From Halorubrum vacuolatum (GTDB taxonomy: Archaea > Halobacteriota > Halobacteria > Halobacteriales > Haloferacaceae), in assembly GCF_900188065.1 (NCBI RefSeq), contig NZ_FZNQ01000010.1:40353-104352 (forward strand): a DNA stretch of 64,000 nt, in the 5' to 3' direction. Positions 9,396 through 18,136 of this stretch are shown here, one piece after another. How positions within the stretch are numbered: position 1 is the first letter of the stretch; each line of letters opens with the position of its first letter. A program made the translations under genes and the position numbers. The notes beneath the pieces are model-generated. The model did no database searches. It was given only the letters and a program-made list of their open reading frames with translations, and was not told the DNA's origin.

Positions 9396-9728
9396 CTACG
9401 CTGGGGGGTCCACGTGCAACGTTCGGTGAAGCTCGGTGACGATCCGCTCTCGATAGTCGGCGAGCACCTCCTCGAAGGTCTCCTCGTCGACGGACACACC
9501 CCTGAGACGGGCATGCGGGTTCTCCGGAAGCTCGATGCGGAACGTCCCGTCCTCGTAGAACGGCTCGGACTCGTTGAGCACCATCTGGTCGATGCCGTGG
9601 ATCAGCTCGGAGTCATAGCGCTCGTTCATCTGGTTGAACGCGTTCTTATACGCCCGCTGGAGCTCCGGAAAGTAGTGGACGTATTTGTCCTCGAACTTCT
9701 CGGGGTCGAACTCATCGGCCATGTCCAT
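9396..9728 (-). CDS. Conserved haloarchaeal protein (DUF5783-like)
   Basis: 110 residues from the ATG at 9728 (MDMADEFDPEKFEDKYVHYF), or 108 from the ATG at 9722. A longer in-frame start at 9779 adds a basic, hydrophobic N-terminus not expected for this acidic protein and overlaps the TATA-like sequences at 9765-9790. The sequence is acidic, alpha-helical, with no membrane segment and no recognisable catalytic motif. I recognise it as the haloarchaeal DUF5783 type; the function is unknown. Confidence 0.8.
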   Translation of the reverse strand: MDMADEFDPEKFEDKYVHYFPELQRAYKNAFNQMNERYDSELIHGIDQMVLNESEPFYEDGTFRIELPENPHARLRGVSVDEETFEEVLADYRERIVTELHRTLHVDPPA

Positions 9729-9937
9729 TCCTGTGCGATGGGCGGAAAAAAACCGGTCGATCCGGAATATAAATTTCATGTCGATATATAAAATTCAGCA
9801 ACGCAGCTGGATTCCACAGGTTCGGGGCTCGCTCATGATGTGCGGCACAGTCGAGGACCGGGTCCAAGATGCCTGCACAGCGATGTCTCTCATCCCAGTA
9901 GAATTTGCGAGGGAAGAACGCTCCGAGAGCGCCCTTC

Positions 9938-10081
9938 TGCATTTGCGCGTGGTGACGCGCTCATGCGAGGGGAGGGATTTGAACCACGGTCGCGCCGGAG
10001 GCGCTCCCTGATTCAAATCCTCCCATCGTGCATTCGTGCGCGGTGACGCACTCATGCGAGGGGAGGGATTTGAACCCACGG
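9938..10081. repeat. Direct repeat duplicating the 3' end of tRNA-Leu and its flank (att-like)
   Basis: About 52 bp at 9938-9989 and 53 bp at 10029-10081 are near-identical, 91 bp apart. Each contains tgacgc(g/a)ctcatgcgag and the RNA 3' portion ggggagggatttgaac. The second copy is the real 3' end of the tRNA-Leu gene. The DNA between holds gcgccggaggcgc and an inverted arm attcaaatcctccc that pairs with the ggagggatttgaa of copy 1. This is the arrangement left by integration at a tRNA 3' end, or by a small palindromic insertion. No integrase gene is present. The rest of 9780-9937 shows only TATA-like sequences near 9785. Confidence 0.65.
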
Positions 10082-10138
10082 ACCTCTACAGGAGCGGATC
10101 TTGAGTCCGCCGCCGTTTCCGGGCTTGGCTACCCTCGC
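10055..10138 (-). tRNA. tRNA-Leu (anticodon CAA)
   Basis: An 84-nt class II tRNA. The acceptor stem is GCGAGGG with CCCTCGC plus discriminator A; no CCA is encoded. The anticodon arm is GCGGA-CTCAAGA-TCCGC, giving anticodon CAA, followed by a long variable arm and T loop TTCAAAT. The T stem GTGGG/CCCTC has one T-T mismatch. A 3'-end duplicate lies 91 bp downstream. No intron is seen. Confidence 0.92.
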
Positions 10139-10258
10139 ACGCATCGGTTCGTTCGATCCCCCACAGATTTAACCCTCCGGTTTCGCCCGAACCGTTCGGC
10201 ACCCATCCCGTCGTCCCGGATCGCCAACGGTTAGAGAGCCGGCCGCGTATTCCGGGTC

Positions 10259-10840
10259 ATGGATGAACACACCCGCGATCCCGGGGTTGCGCCACCGCTG
10301 GGAAACCCGACCGGGTGGAACTCCGTCTCCACGGACCGTGATCCGGGTGATCCCTCTGCTGATACGTCGGAGACGCCATCGGAAGGGAGTGGATCGCCCC
10401 CCGACGCCGTGCTCGCTGGCGGCTACTGGGAGCACGCGACCCTTCGTCGGGCGACCGAACACGGTATTCGGCTGTTCAATGCGGGCGCTTTTCATGAGTC
10501 CCACGATTGCTTCGAGGACGAGTGGTACAACTATGGATCGGGGAGTACGGAGTCCGCGTTTCTCCACGGGATGGTGCAGGTCGCCGCCGGCGCGTACAAA
10601 CGCGCGGACTTCGAGAACGACGACGGGATGCGCTCGCTCTTCGAGACCGCACTCCAGTACCTCCACGGCGTTCCCGCGGACTTCTATGGGGTCGACGTGG
10701 AGGACGTCCGCGATCGGCTCCGTCGTGCGCTCGATTCCCCCGCAGCCATCGACGACTGGCGGATCACGCTCGACGGCGCACAGCCGACCGCGTATCCGGC
10801 GGATTACGAGTACGCCGAGCGACTCGAACACGGTCCGTGA
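10259..10840 (+). CDS. DUF309 domain protein
   Basis: 193 residues. The core carries the DUF309 signature [19 protein letters not shown] (~77-95) with the paired His and Glu residues of the family, and [15 protein letters not shown] (~101-115). The first ~55 residues are a disordered acidic and Pro-Ser-rich extension without family support. DUF309 proteins are small helical proteins of unknown function. The ATG at 10259 is preceded by a weak TATA-like ggttagag about 27 bp upstream. Confidence 0.85.
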   Translation: MDEHTRDPGVAPPLGNPTGWNSVSTDRDPGDPSADTSETPSEGSGSPPDAVLAGGYWEHATLRRATEHGIRLFNAGAFHESHDCFEDEWYNYGSGSTESAFLHGMVQVAAGAYKRADFENDDGMRSLFETALQYLHGVPADFYGVDVEDVRDRLRRALDSPAAIDDWRITLDGAQPTAYPADYEYAERLEHGP

Positions 10841-10920
10841 CTCCGGCTGCCGGCTCCGATCGCCACAGCAGAACGCACGCGATCCGAACACCACTTATCC
10901 ATCGCCGTCTACGAAGTCGT

Positions 10921-11736
10921 ATGGACGTCATCGAGTTGGGCGAGGGACGGCCGGAGGTCGCGGTCGTCGGCGCGATCCATGGCGACGAGCCGTGTGGCGC
11001 CCGTGCCATCGACCGACTCATTCGTGAGGGACCGATCGTCGAACGCGCCGTCAAGTTGATCATTGCCAATGAGGAGGCGCTCGCCGAAAACGAGCGCTAC
11101 CTCGATGAGGACTTAAATCGGGCGTTTCCGGGCGATCCGAACGCCGACACACACGAGGGTCGATTGGCACACCGGATCCAATCGGAACTGACGGGCTGTA
11201 CGACCCTCGCGATCCACTCGACGCAGTCGTACGCGGGGCCGTTCGCGGTCGTCGATTCGATGGACGAGGTGGCTCGCGGGATCGCGCCCCATCTCCCGGT
11301 CGACAGCATCATCCAGACCGACGCGTTCACCGAGGGTCGGCTGATCGAACATCCACACACCTTGGAGGCCGAGGCGGGAATACAGGGCTCGGAGACGGCC
11401 GCGGACAACGCGTATCAGCTGGTCCGAGCCTTCCTCGCGGCAACCGGCGCGTTGGCGATGCCCGGAATGGGCGCGGAATCGACCGGCGTCATCGATCTCG
11501 GCACCCGTGAGAAGGTCGAGGTGTTCCGGTTACGGGATCGGATCCCGAAGCCGCCTGCCGAGGAATATGAGGTGTTCGCGAACAACTTCCGGCAAGTGGA
11601 GGACGGCGAGCGCTTCGCGGCCGCCGACGGCGAACCCCTCGTCGCGGAGGAGTCGTTCTATCCGGTGCTGCTCTCGGCGTACGGGTACGCCGATCAGTTC
11701 GGATACGTCGCGGAGAAGGTCGGCGTCGTCCACTGA
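10921..11736 (+). CDS. Succinylglutamate desuccinylase/aspartoacylase-family zinc hydrolase
   Basis: A 271-residue M14-like deacylase. The ATG at 10921 gives the standard family N-terminus ending in GAIHGDEPCG, whose His and Glu (H-x-x-E) are zinc ligands; a third ligand is probably the His of TLAIHSTQSY. LNRAFPGDP is also family-typical. The open frame continues upstream to 10507 but is out of character there and overlaps the DUF309 gene, so I chose the internal start. Members cleave N-acyl amino acids or related amides; the substrate is unknown. Confidence 0.88.
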   Translation: MDVIELGEGRPEVAVVGAIHGDEPCGARAIDRLIREGPIVERAVKLIIANEEALAENERYLDEDLNRAFPGDPNADTHEGRLAHRIQSELTGCTTLAIHSTQSYAGPFAVVDSMDEVARGIAPHLPVDSIIQTDAFTEGRLIEHPHTLEAEAGIQGSETAADNAYQLVRAFLAATGALAMPGMGAESTGVIDLGTREKVEVFRLRDRIPKPPAEEYEVFANNFRQVEDGERFAAADGEPLVAEESFYPVLLSAYGYADQFGYVAEKVGVVH

Positions 11737-11784
11737 CGCCGCCGTCTCCGTGCGTTTTGCGATATGTAACAGATACATCGTAGC

Positions 11785-12915
11785 TCAGGCGATCTTCATC
11801 ATCCGTCTCTCGAACTTCCCGACCCGGACTTTCACCCACCCGGCGAGTTCGGCGTCGAGTTCGGGGTCGTCGGTGTCGACTCTAAGGACGCGAACGGCGT
11901 CGAGTTTGGCCCTGGAGGCGACGATCCGCACGTCACACTCGCGGATCACCGCCGGCGAGAGCTGGGGATTTCCACGGCCGAAGACGAACCCCTGTCCGCC
12001 GATCGGCGAGACGACGATGACGTTCTCCTCGCCGAGTGAATCGAGGATCTCCCGCTCCGTGGCATCCTGTACGATGACCTCGCCGTCCCGCCAGACGTCG
12101 ACGCCGATCGGCGACGGTTCGAAGCCGAGTTCGGCCTTGATCGCCCCGACCGTCGAACCCGGTCCGAGCACGTAGGTGACGCCCGTCCCCGCCCTGATGT
12201 CGGTGGCGACGCCCTCGGCGAGCGACTCGACGGTGCCGCCGCCGAGCTGTTTCGACGATTGGAGATCCTCGGCAACGGGGACGTGTGCGACCGCGCGGAG
12301 CTCCGGATGGACCTCGCCCGCTCGGTACTCGTCCTCGTCGATGTCCATCACTTCCCGGCGTTCCGTCCGCGAGAAGCTTGCGACGACCTCGGCGGCGTCC
12401 TCCGGGGAGACGGCGAAGACGGACGAGTAGACCTTCACGCCGGCCGGCACCCCGAGCATCGGCGTGTCGGTTCCCTCCAGCGCCTCCGCGACGTCCGCGG
12501 CGGTTCCGTCGCCGCCGACGAACCAGACGAGGTCGACGCCGCGGTCGAGAAATCCTCGAACCGCCCGTTTCGTGTGCTCGGCGGTGGTTTCGGGTGCTTC
12601 GTGTGATTCGGTTGCCTCAACCCGGTCGTTCGGTTCGGTTGGCTCGGAGGATTGATCCCCCGTTCCACTATCGATAACTCCAGCGAGGGTGATTCCCGCC
12701 TCACGGACGAGCGAGGCACCCATGGGATCCGCGGCGGCCGTAACCTCGACATCTGGACGGATCGTCGCGAGCCGTGCGAGCGCCCGGCGTGCCCGGTCCG
12801 GTGCCCGTGGCTCTGCACCCCGATCTATCGCCTCCGCGACCTTTCCGTCGGTCCCTTTTAATCCGACCCGGCCGCCCATCCCCGCGATGGGGTTCATCAC
12901 GAACCCGATGTGCAT
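11785..12915 (-). CDS. ATP-NAD kinase family protein (AcoX-like)
   Basis: 376 residues from the ATG at 12915 (MHIGFVMNPIAGMGG). An upstream in-frame ATG at 12948 is less likely, since MHIGFVMNPIAG is the family N-terminus. The kinase motif GGDGTAAD lies at ~134-141. This is the long ATP-NAD/AcoX-type branch rather than canonical PpnK, so phosphorylation of NAD or a related diacylglycerol-kinase-fold substrate is likely but not certain. An acidic insert (~85-115) separates the N-terminal domain from the GGDGT block. It is divergent from the 38-residue membrane-protein gene. Confidence 0.87.
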   Translation of the reverse strand: MHIGFVMNPIAGMGGRVGLKGTDGKVAEAIDRGAEPRAPDRARRALARLATIRPDVEVTAAADPMGASLVREAGITLAGVIDSGTGDQSSEPTEPNDRVEATESHEAPETTAEHTKRAVRGFLDRGVDLVWFVGGDGTAADVAEALEGTDTPMLGVPAGVKVYSSVFAVSPEDAAEVVASFSRTERREVMDIDEDEYRAGEVHPELRAVAHVPVAEDLQSSKQLGGGTVESLAEGVATDIRAGTGVTYVLGPGSTVGAIKAELGFEPSPIGVDVWRDGEVIVQDATEREILDSLGEENVIVVSPIGGQGFVFGRGNPQLSPAVIRECDVRIVASRAKLDAVRVLRVDTDDPELDAELAGWVKVRVGKFERRMMKIA

Positions 12916-13012
12916 GGCTGGCTCTCGCCGCCCGTCGGTAATAAACACGATGCGGCCGACCCGGATCGCGACCGAAGGATCAATCCTTAATAGGGGGCCG
13001 GGATAAGCATCG

Positions 13013-13129
13013 ATGATGATTCCGCTCGCCGTTCAGCCGGAGCCGCTTCCGATCAGCGCGACCGCGACCGTCGTGCTCATCGCGAGCCTGCTCCTCGTCG
13101 TGCTGTGGGTCGCGTACCTGTATCGCTGA
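13013..13129 (+). CDS. 38-residue single-pass membrane micro-protein
   Basis: ATG at 13013, TGA at 13127. The protein is MMIPLAVQPEPLPISATAT followed by one hydrophobic helix of ~19 residues (VVLIASLLLVVLWVAYLY) and a terminal Arg. A TATA-like cttaatag sits 21-28 bp upstream of the ATG, the spacing of a leaderless haloarchaeal gene. It fills the gap between two divergent and convergent neighbours. The hydrophobic core and promoter spacing support a real gene; homologues were not searched. Confidence 0.65.
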   Translation: MMIPLAVQPEPLPISATATVVLIASLLLVVLWVAYLYR

Positions 13130-13183
13130 TCGACTACCGGGCTGTTGCGGCTCTCACCCCCCTTTCGGGTCGAACCGTTTCTT

Positions 13184-13882
13184 TCACCGCCCGCTCCGGG
13201 CCGGCGCCTTCGTTCGTTCCCGCAGCCAGGCGGCGGCCGCCTCGGCCTCGGTCGCGTCCTCGGCGGTGATCTTCACGGTGACGTGCTCGCCGGGATACGA
13301 CCCAACGCGGACCGCGAACCGCTCCTGTATCCCGGTGAAGCGGTCGAGCAGTTCGCTCTCCGGCTCGGCGACGTTGACGGCGACGGTGTGCATCGGCTTT
13401 CCCTCGAACTCGTCGGCGATCGAGTCGAACATCGCTTTCATTTCGGCGGGTACCCCCGGAAGGATATATGCCGATTCGACGACCGCGCCGGGCGCGACGC
13501 CCTCGATGTTCGCGAGTGGTCGGCATCCCGTCGGGAGATGTGTCGTCTCCGCGGTGAGGTCTTCGGCGCTGTAGCCGCGCGCTTCGAGCCACTCGGCGGC
13601 CTGCTCGTTCGGCTCCACGTCGCGTCCGAACGCGGCGGCGACCGCCTCCATGGTCACGTCGTCGTGGGTCGGCCCGAGCCCGCCGGTGACGATCACCGCG
13701 TCGTATTCGGCGTGCTGTTCGTTGACGACGCGGGCGATCTCGGCGATCGAATCGGGGACGACGGTCACCCGACGAACCCGAACCCCTCGCTCCGAAAGCT
13801 GCCGGCAGAGCCACGTCGCGTTCGTGTTCTCGGTGTCCCCGACGAGCAATTCGTCCCCGACGGTGACGATGGCGACGTCCAT
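13184..13882 (-). CDS. CinA/MoaB-like molybdopterin-binding domain protein
   Basis: 232 residues from the ATG at 13882 (MDVAIVTVGDELLVGDTENT). The molybdopterin-binding (MoCF) domain covers the N-terminal ~170 residues, with GDELLVGDTENTNATWL and VTGGLGPTHDD as the binding loops. It resembles the N-terminal domain of competence/damage-inducible CinA; the C-terminal deamidase domain is missing. The role could be nucleotide-metabolite cleanup or pterin binding. The longer frame to 13966 has no family-like sequence. Confidence 0.88.
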   Translation of the reverse strand: MDVAIVTVGDELLVGDTENTNATWLCRQLSERGVRVRRVTVVPDSIAEIARVVNEQHAEYDAVIVTGGLGPTHDDVTMEAVAAAFGRDVEPNEQAAEWLEARGYSAEDLTAETTHLPTGCRPLANIEGVAPGAVVESAYILPGVPAEMKAMFDSIADEFEGKPMHTVAVNVAEPESELLDRFTGIQERFAVRVGSYPGEHVTVKITAEDATEAEAAAAWLRERTKAPARSGR

Positions 13883-14006
13883 ATCCGAACCCACGGGCGG
13901 ATGCCTCAAAAGGCCGCTGGGAACGATTCGAGCGCGGACGTGGCAGCGACGCCGCTGGCGACCCACGAGGTTGTACAGATCATCCTCGGGAAGCCTGCCG
14001 CCGACC

Positions 14007-14064
14007 GACGGCTACGTCCCGTCCTCGACGGCTACGTCCCGTCCTCGACGGCTACGTCCCGTCC
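14007..14064. repeat. 20-bp tandem repeat spanning a gene's stop codon
   Basis: The unit gacggctacgtcccgtcctc occurs at 14007-14026 and 14027-14046, with an 18-bp third partial copy at 14047-14064. The third copy contains the TAG stop (14052-14054) of the DUF5803 gene, and the others continue into the intergenic space, so the gene's last codons were apparently duplicated outward. Confidence 0.88.
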
Positions 14065-14831
14065 CCGTCGTCTTCGTCCTCGTAGACGCCGAGTCCCATC
14101 TCCATCCGCCGCGCCTTCAGCTCCTCGAGTTGTCGACGGAACCGGAGCGTCCCGGCGACGGCGACGATCCCGCCGATGAGCGCGATACCCGCGAAGATGA
14201 CCAGGTCACGTTCACGGTACGACTGGACGACGATCGACCCGCTCGTCACGGAGTCCCAGACGATCCGGTCGCGACCGTCGACCTCCTCGACGGCGTGGCC
14301 CCGCGGGGAGACGTGTCCGACGATCGGAATGTCCGTGCTGAAGCCCTCGGGCAGGGTGACCGCATACGAGCCGTGCACGTAGGTCAACATGGTGAACCGG
14401 CGCGGGGATCCCTCCCCGGAGAGGGCGACCGTACCGCCCTCCATGTCGTCCGCGAAGCGGATCCACACCTCGTCGGGTGTCTGATCGACTTCGCCACCGC
14501 GCTCTCGGAACTCGCTGCCGTTGATCACCGTCCCATCGGGGTACTGATATCGGAACGCCCGGAACTCGAGCGGCTGGTCGCCGGCGTAGACGGTGTCCTG
14601 ATACAGCCTGAGGGAGTCCCGTTCGGAGACGTTATACACCACGGTGTAGGTCCCGTCGGCGGCGAGATCGAAGTCCGCGTCCCGGTCGGTGTCGAAGTCG
14701 TATTCCCGTGGCGGGTCCGCATCGAGGGTTTCGTCCGACATCTCCCCCCCGCCGGTGACGAACGCGAGACACCCGGCGGTCACGACGAGCAGGGCGACAC
14801 AGGCGAGCGCGAGGACGAATCGACGGTTCAC
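14052..14831 (-). CDS. Membrane-anchored lipoprotein (DUF5803-like)
   Basis: 259 residues. The N-terminus has a signal helix ending in a lipobox-like VTAGC (Cys ~21). A large extracellular, acidic beta-rich domain follows, then one transmembrane helix (VIFAGIALIGGIVAVAGTLRF, ~215-235) and a charged cytoplasmic tail. The topology is therefore lipid anchor, outside domain, membrane helix. I recognise it as the haloarchaeal DUF5803 type; no function is known. Confidence 0.82.
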   Translation of the reverse strand: MNRRFVLALACVALLVVTAGCLAFVTGGGEMSDETLDADPPREYDFDTDRDADFDLAADGTYTVVYNVSERDSLRLYQDTVYAGDQPLEFRAFRYQYPDGTVINGSEFRERGGEVDQTPDEVWIRFADDMEGGTVALSGEGSPRRFTMLTYVHGSYAVTLPEGFSTDIPIVGHVSPRGHAVEEVDGRDRIVWDSVTSGSIVVQSYRERDLVIFAGIALIGGIVAVAGTLRFRRQLEELKARRMEMGLGVYEDEDDGDGT

Positions 14832-14878
14832 GGGTGCTCGGTGTGACTCACGGGTCGGATAGGGTTATGCTCACGGTT

Positions 14879-15586
14879 TCAGACGACACATCGCATCTCG
14901 GCCGGCAGGTACCCCCCGATGGCGGCCAACAGTCCCGGCGGGTCGGTCCCCTCCGCACAGACGATGCTCTGTTCGAGCAGCCCGAGCCGCTCGACGGTGA
15001 CGATGTCGCGGGCGTGACCGGCGCGGTTCACCGTCGCACGTACCTCCCCGCGCGTCGCGGAGTTGACGTTGACCCGGCCCGGGCCGCGTTGCCATTCGTA
15101 GAGCCGATCGCGTTCCCCGTCGGCGAGACGGGGTGTCCTCCCGTCCGCGTCGTCGGCAGTATTCCCTTCATCCTCGCCGTGGACGAAGCGCATCGGCAGG
15201 TGCTGGACGAGCCCGAATCGCTCGACGACCTGTTCGGGGGAGCCGACGCCGAGGCCGAGCCGATCGGCGGGGATCCGAACCTCCTCGCCGGCATCGAGGA
15301 CGAAACCGTCGGCGTCCCACGCCTCGAGCGTCCCGACGTACTCCTCGCCGGCTTGGAGTCCCTCGTCGTGTGCGACGATCTCGCCCCACGTCTCCGCGAG
15401 GACGTTCCGGGCGACGGTGGCGTCCTCGCCGGTCACGTCGACCTGCACGAAGTCGTCGCCACGGACGCCGACCTGCCAGTCGACTTCGAGGTCGCCGACC
15501 TCGTTGTCGACGAGTGAGTTCATGCCGTCCAGCGAGCGCTCGCTGGCATCACCTTCGACATAGCACTTGGTTGCAAGCACGACCAT
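14879..15586 (-). CDS. DUF2110 family protein
   Basis: 235 residues, acidic, no membrane segment. It matches the archaeal DUF2110 family, usually found next to tfe, as here: its ATG at 15586 shares one base with the TFE stop codon. The tight coupling suggests co-translation with TFE and perhaps an RNA or transcription-related role; the family has no assigned function. Confidence 0.85.
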   Translation of the reverse strand: MVVLATKCYVEGDASERSLDGMNSLVDNEVGDLEVDWQVGVRGDDFVQVDVTGEDATVARNVLAETWGEIVAHDEGLQAGEEYVGTLEAWDADGFVLDAGEEVRIPADRLGLGVGSPEQVVERFGLVQHLPMRFVHGEDEGNTADDADGRTPRLADGERDRLYEWQRGPGRVNVNSATRGEVRATVNRAGHARDIVTVERLGLLEQSIVCAEGTDPPGLLAAIGGYLPAEMRCVV

Positions 15587-16110
15587 CAGCCGGTCACGTC
15601 CACGTTGAGCTCGTCACGAACCTCCTCGACGCGACGGGCCATCGCCTCACGGAGGCGCTCGTTGTCCATCGCCTCGACGGGCGAGCCGCATTCGGGACAC
15701 TCGAAGCCGAAGTCCATCGCCTCGCCGAACTCGAAGCGGATCGAACACACCTCACAGAGGTAGAACTCGTGGGTCCGCTCGTACTCCTCACGCTCTTCGA
15801 GGGCATCCAACAGCCGGTACAGCTCCTCTTCGAGGTTCTCCGGGATGTTATCGTAGTGGAACGTCCAGAGATACGTCAGCCAGCCCGAATCCTCGTCGCG
15901 GACCCGTCGGTAGGTCGCGAGGTCGTTCTCATAGAGGATGAAAAGCGCCCGACGGACGTCGTTTAACTCCAAGCCAAGCTCCTCGGCCAGCTCCTCGTCG
16001 GTCACCTCGCCTTCGGGTGGTGCCGCAGCGACCGGCATCCCCGTCGGCCCGACCAGCTCGTGGAGGTACTTCTGGATGACGGGGTCGTTCAGCAGGTCCT
16101 CAAAAGCCAT
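15586..16110 (-). CDS. tfe: Transcription initiation factor TFE (TFIIE alpha)
   Basis: 174 residues from the ATG at 16110 (MAFEDLLNDPVIQKYLHEL). The N-terminal winged helix (~1-100) helps open promoter DNA with RNA polymerase, TBP and TFB. A C-terminal zinc ribbon reads FYLCEVCSIRF then FECPECGSPV, four cysteines in two CxxC pairs. Length and domain order match archaeal TFE. The frame extends to 16176 but the additional 22 residues are not family-like. It is the first gene of the tfe-DUF2110 operon. Confidence 0.96.
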   Translation of the reverse strand: MAFEDLLNDPVIQKYLHELVGPTGMPVAAAPPEGEVTDEELAEELGLELNDVRRALFILYENDLATYRRVRDEDSGWLTYLWTFHYDNIPENLEEELYRLLDALEEREEYERTHEFYLCEVCSIRFEFGEAMDFGFECPECGSPVEAMDNERLREAMARRVEEVRDELNVDVTG

Positions 16111-16278
16111 TGCCGGAAATTCGGACAGCAGCGGGGTTAAAAGCTCCGGAAGGTCGACGTGTCCGTCGATGCGCACCGATCCGCGGCGCTGATCGATCCA
16201 TCCCCGAGCGTGTCCAACTCGATGCCCCGGCGGCTCCTCCGGCAGACCTTTATTCCGATCGACCGACGACCATCACGT

Positions 16279-17355
16279 ATGTCGGATACGGGGACGGATC
16301 CCGCAGGCGAACCGGCCGACAGCCCCGCGCCCCGCTCGTCGACGGAGGCGACCGATTCGGCCGCGCAATCCGACCCCGATCCGCCTTCGGACCCGATCCC
16401 TGCTTCGATCACGTCCCTGCTTACCGAGCCGTCGCGCAGGCGATCGGCTCTCGGCCTCCTCGCGTTCGTGCTCGTTCCGGTCGTTCTCGCGACGCCCGTT
16501 GCCGTCCCGATCGCGCTCCTCGCCGGGTTCGGCCCGCTCGTCGGCCTCCTGCTCGCGCTCGTCGGGGGTCCCGCCGTCTCGGCCGCGGTCGGGCCGATCC
16601 TCCTCGATCGGCGGATCGATCGCCTCCCGGCGGCCGACCTCGAGGACCGGCCATCGGCGTTCATCGAACACCGCGTCTCCGAACTCGCCGGGTCGGTGGG
16701 CGTCGAGCCCCCGACGGTGCGGATCGTCCGTGGCACCGCGGCGAACGTCGCGGTCGCGGACGGCTATCGGGGAGCCACCCTCGTCGTCTCGACTCGCCTG
16801 CTCTCGTTGCCGCAGGACGACCGCGATGCCGCGTTACGACACGCCCTCGTGCGATTACAACGCCGGGAGGTCGCGATCACGACCGCGCTGTTACCGGCCG
16901 CCGTGGCCGTGGAGACGCTGGCGATCGTGGCGACGCTGCTCGTCGGGCGGCGAAACGATCGGGGCGATACCGACCGTCGTGTCAACCGGATTCACGGGTA
17001 TGAACCGGAACGGGGGCGTGTCCCCGGTCCAGTCGCGGCCGCGGCCGGCGTGCTCCTGTGGATCCTTATCCTTCCGGCGTGGCTCCCGTTCGTCGTCGCC
17101 GACCGCTTCCACGTCGCCGAGGGGCGTCGTGCGGCGGACGTCGCCGTTTCGCGAGTCGGCAAGCCGGAGCGCGACGGCCTGGCGAACGCGCTCTCGTTCG
17201 CCCGCGAAGCCGCCGGTGCCGCCGACTGGCCCCCGCTTTTCGACCGACTCTCGCTTCTCTCCATGGCCGACGAGACGACGGATCGCGTTCGCGGGACGAC
17301 CCCCCAGGAGACGCGGATCCGCCTCGCACGGCTCCGTTCGAAGCGGGCCGTGTGA
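16279..17355 (+). CDS. Catalytically degenerate HtpX-like (M48) membrane protein
   Basis: 358 residues from the ATG at 16279. An acidic disordered N-terminus (~1-50) is followed by two membrane helices (~55-105), a domain aligning with HtpX, and further helices (~198-220, ~255-278). The stretch TLVVSTRLLSLPQDDRDAAL aligns with HtpX's TVAVTTGILRTLNTEELEGV, but the zinc motif HExxH has become HALVR at 188-192: only the first His remains. It is therefore predicted to be a non-proteolytic pseudo-enzyme. A true HtpX lies ~0.8 kb away on the other strand. Confidence 0.75.
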   Translation: MSDTGTDPAGEPADSPAPRSSTEATDSAAQSDPDPPSDPIPASITSLLTEPSRRRSALGLLAFVLVPVVLATPVAVPIALLAGFGPLVGLLLALVGGPAVSAAVGPILLDRRIDRLPAADLEDRPSAFIEHRVSELAGSVGVEPPTVRIVRGTAANVAVADGYRGATLVVSTRLLSLPQDDRDAALRHALVRLQRREVAITTALLPAAVAVETLAIVATLLVGRRNDRGDTDRRVNRIHGYEPERGRVPGPVAAAAGVLLWILILPAWLPFVVADRFHVAEGRRAADVAVSRVGKPERDGLANALSFAREAAGAADWPPLFDRLSLLSMADETTDRVRGTTPQETRIRLARLRSKRAV

Positions 17356-17464
17356 GGCGTTCGCTCTACGCGCAATGTGAAGCGGTCGCTGATGCGGGCC
17401 ATCTGCATCCCGTGTCCCCCCTATCGGGGAGACCCCGTCCTGACGCTTCCCACCGCTCCCACGG

Positions 17465-18049
17465 TTATTCGTCGTCGCGCTCGTCGTTATTCGCCCCTTT
17501 GACCTCGTTTTGAGCGTCCACAACCCGTTTTCCGGTCGCCATCGGGACGACCCGTCGGTCGGCGTCAACCCACTCGCGATCGAGTTCGGCACCCTGAAAG
17601 AGCCGGTCGAGGAGGACGGCGAGTCCAGCGACCTCCGAGTGTGGTTGGTTCGTCACGGCGACGTTGAAATCCGCCCGCTCGTACAGCTCCCACGGTACCT
17701 TCTCGCCGCCGACGACGACGAGGAGGTCCGCCGATGGGCGACGATGGGTCTCGCGGATCGATGCCTCGACGGTCTGGATCGGCTCGCCGTACATCGTCAG
17801 GTGGACGACGGTCCCCCCGAAGTTCCGGACGGCCGCCTTCTGATCCGCGCGTAACTCGACCTCGAAGGGCCCCCCGAATCGATCGGTGATGTCGCGGATC
17901 GTCTCGGCGGGGCCGCCCGCGTTGTCCGGCAGCACCACGCGGTCGGCGCCGAGCGCGCGGGCGGTCAACCCGACGTGTGTCGTCATCCGGTCGTCGCGGC
18001 CCGGCCGGTGACCGTACCGGAGGACGACGACCTCGCCTCCATCGTGCAT
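17465..18049 (-). CDS. trm56: tRNA (cytidine(56)-2'-O)-methyltransferase
   Basis: A 194-residue SPOUT-class enzyme that 2'-O-methylates C56 in the T loop of tRNAs, an archaea-specific modification. Family segments are VLRYGHRPGRDDRMTTHVGL at the N-terminus and the SAM-knot region LLVVVGGEKVPWELYERAD then VTNQPHSEVAGLAVLLDRL. The start at 18049 includes a short MHDGGE leader. Length matches the family. Confidence 0.94.
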   Translation of the reverse strand: MHDGGEVVVLRYGHRPGRDDRMTTHVGLTARALGADRVVLPDNAGGPAETIRDITDRFGGPFEVELRADQKAAVRNFGGTVVHLTMYGEPIQTVEASIRETHRRPSADLLVVVGGEKVPWELYERADFNVAVTNQPHSEVAGLAVLLDRLFQGAELDREWVDADRRVVPMATGKRVVDAQNEVKGANNDERDDE

Positions 18050-18136
18050 ACCCGCCGTGCGTGAGCGAGGCGGGTGGACCTTTCGGTCCGGCGGGCGGGT
18101 GTGAGTTCCAATGAGAAACCGATGGCTGCGGCCGGT

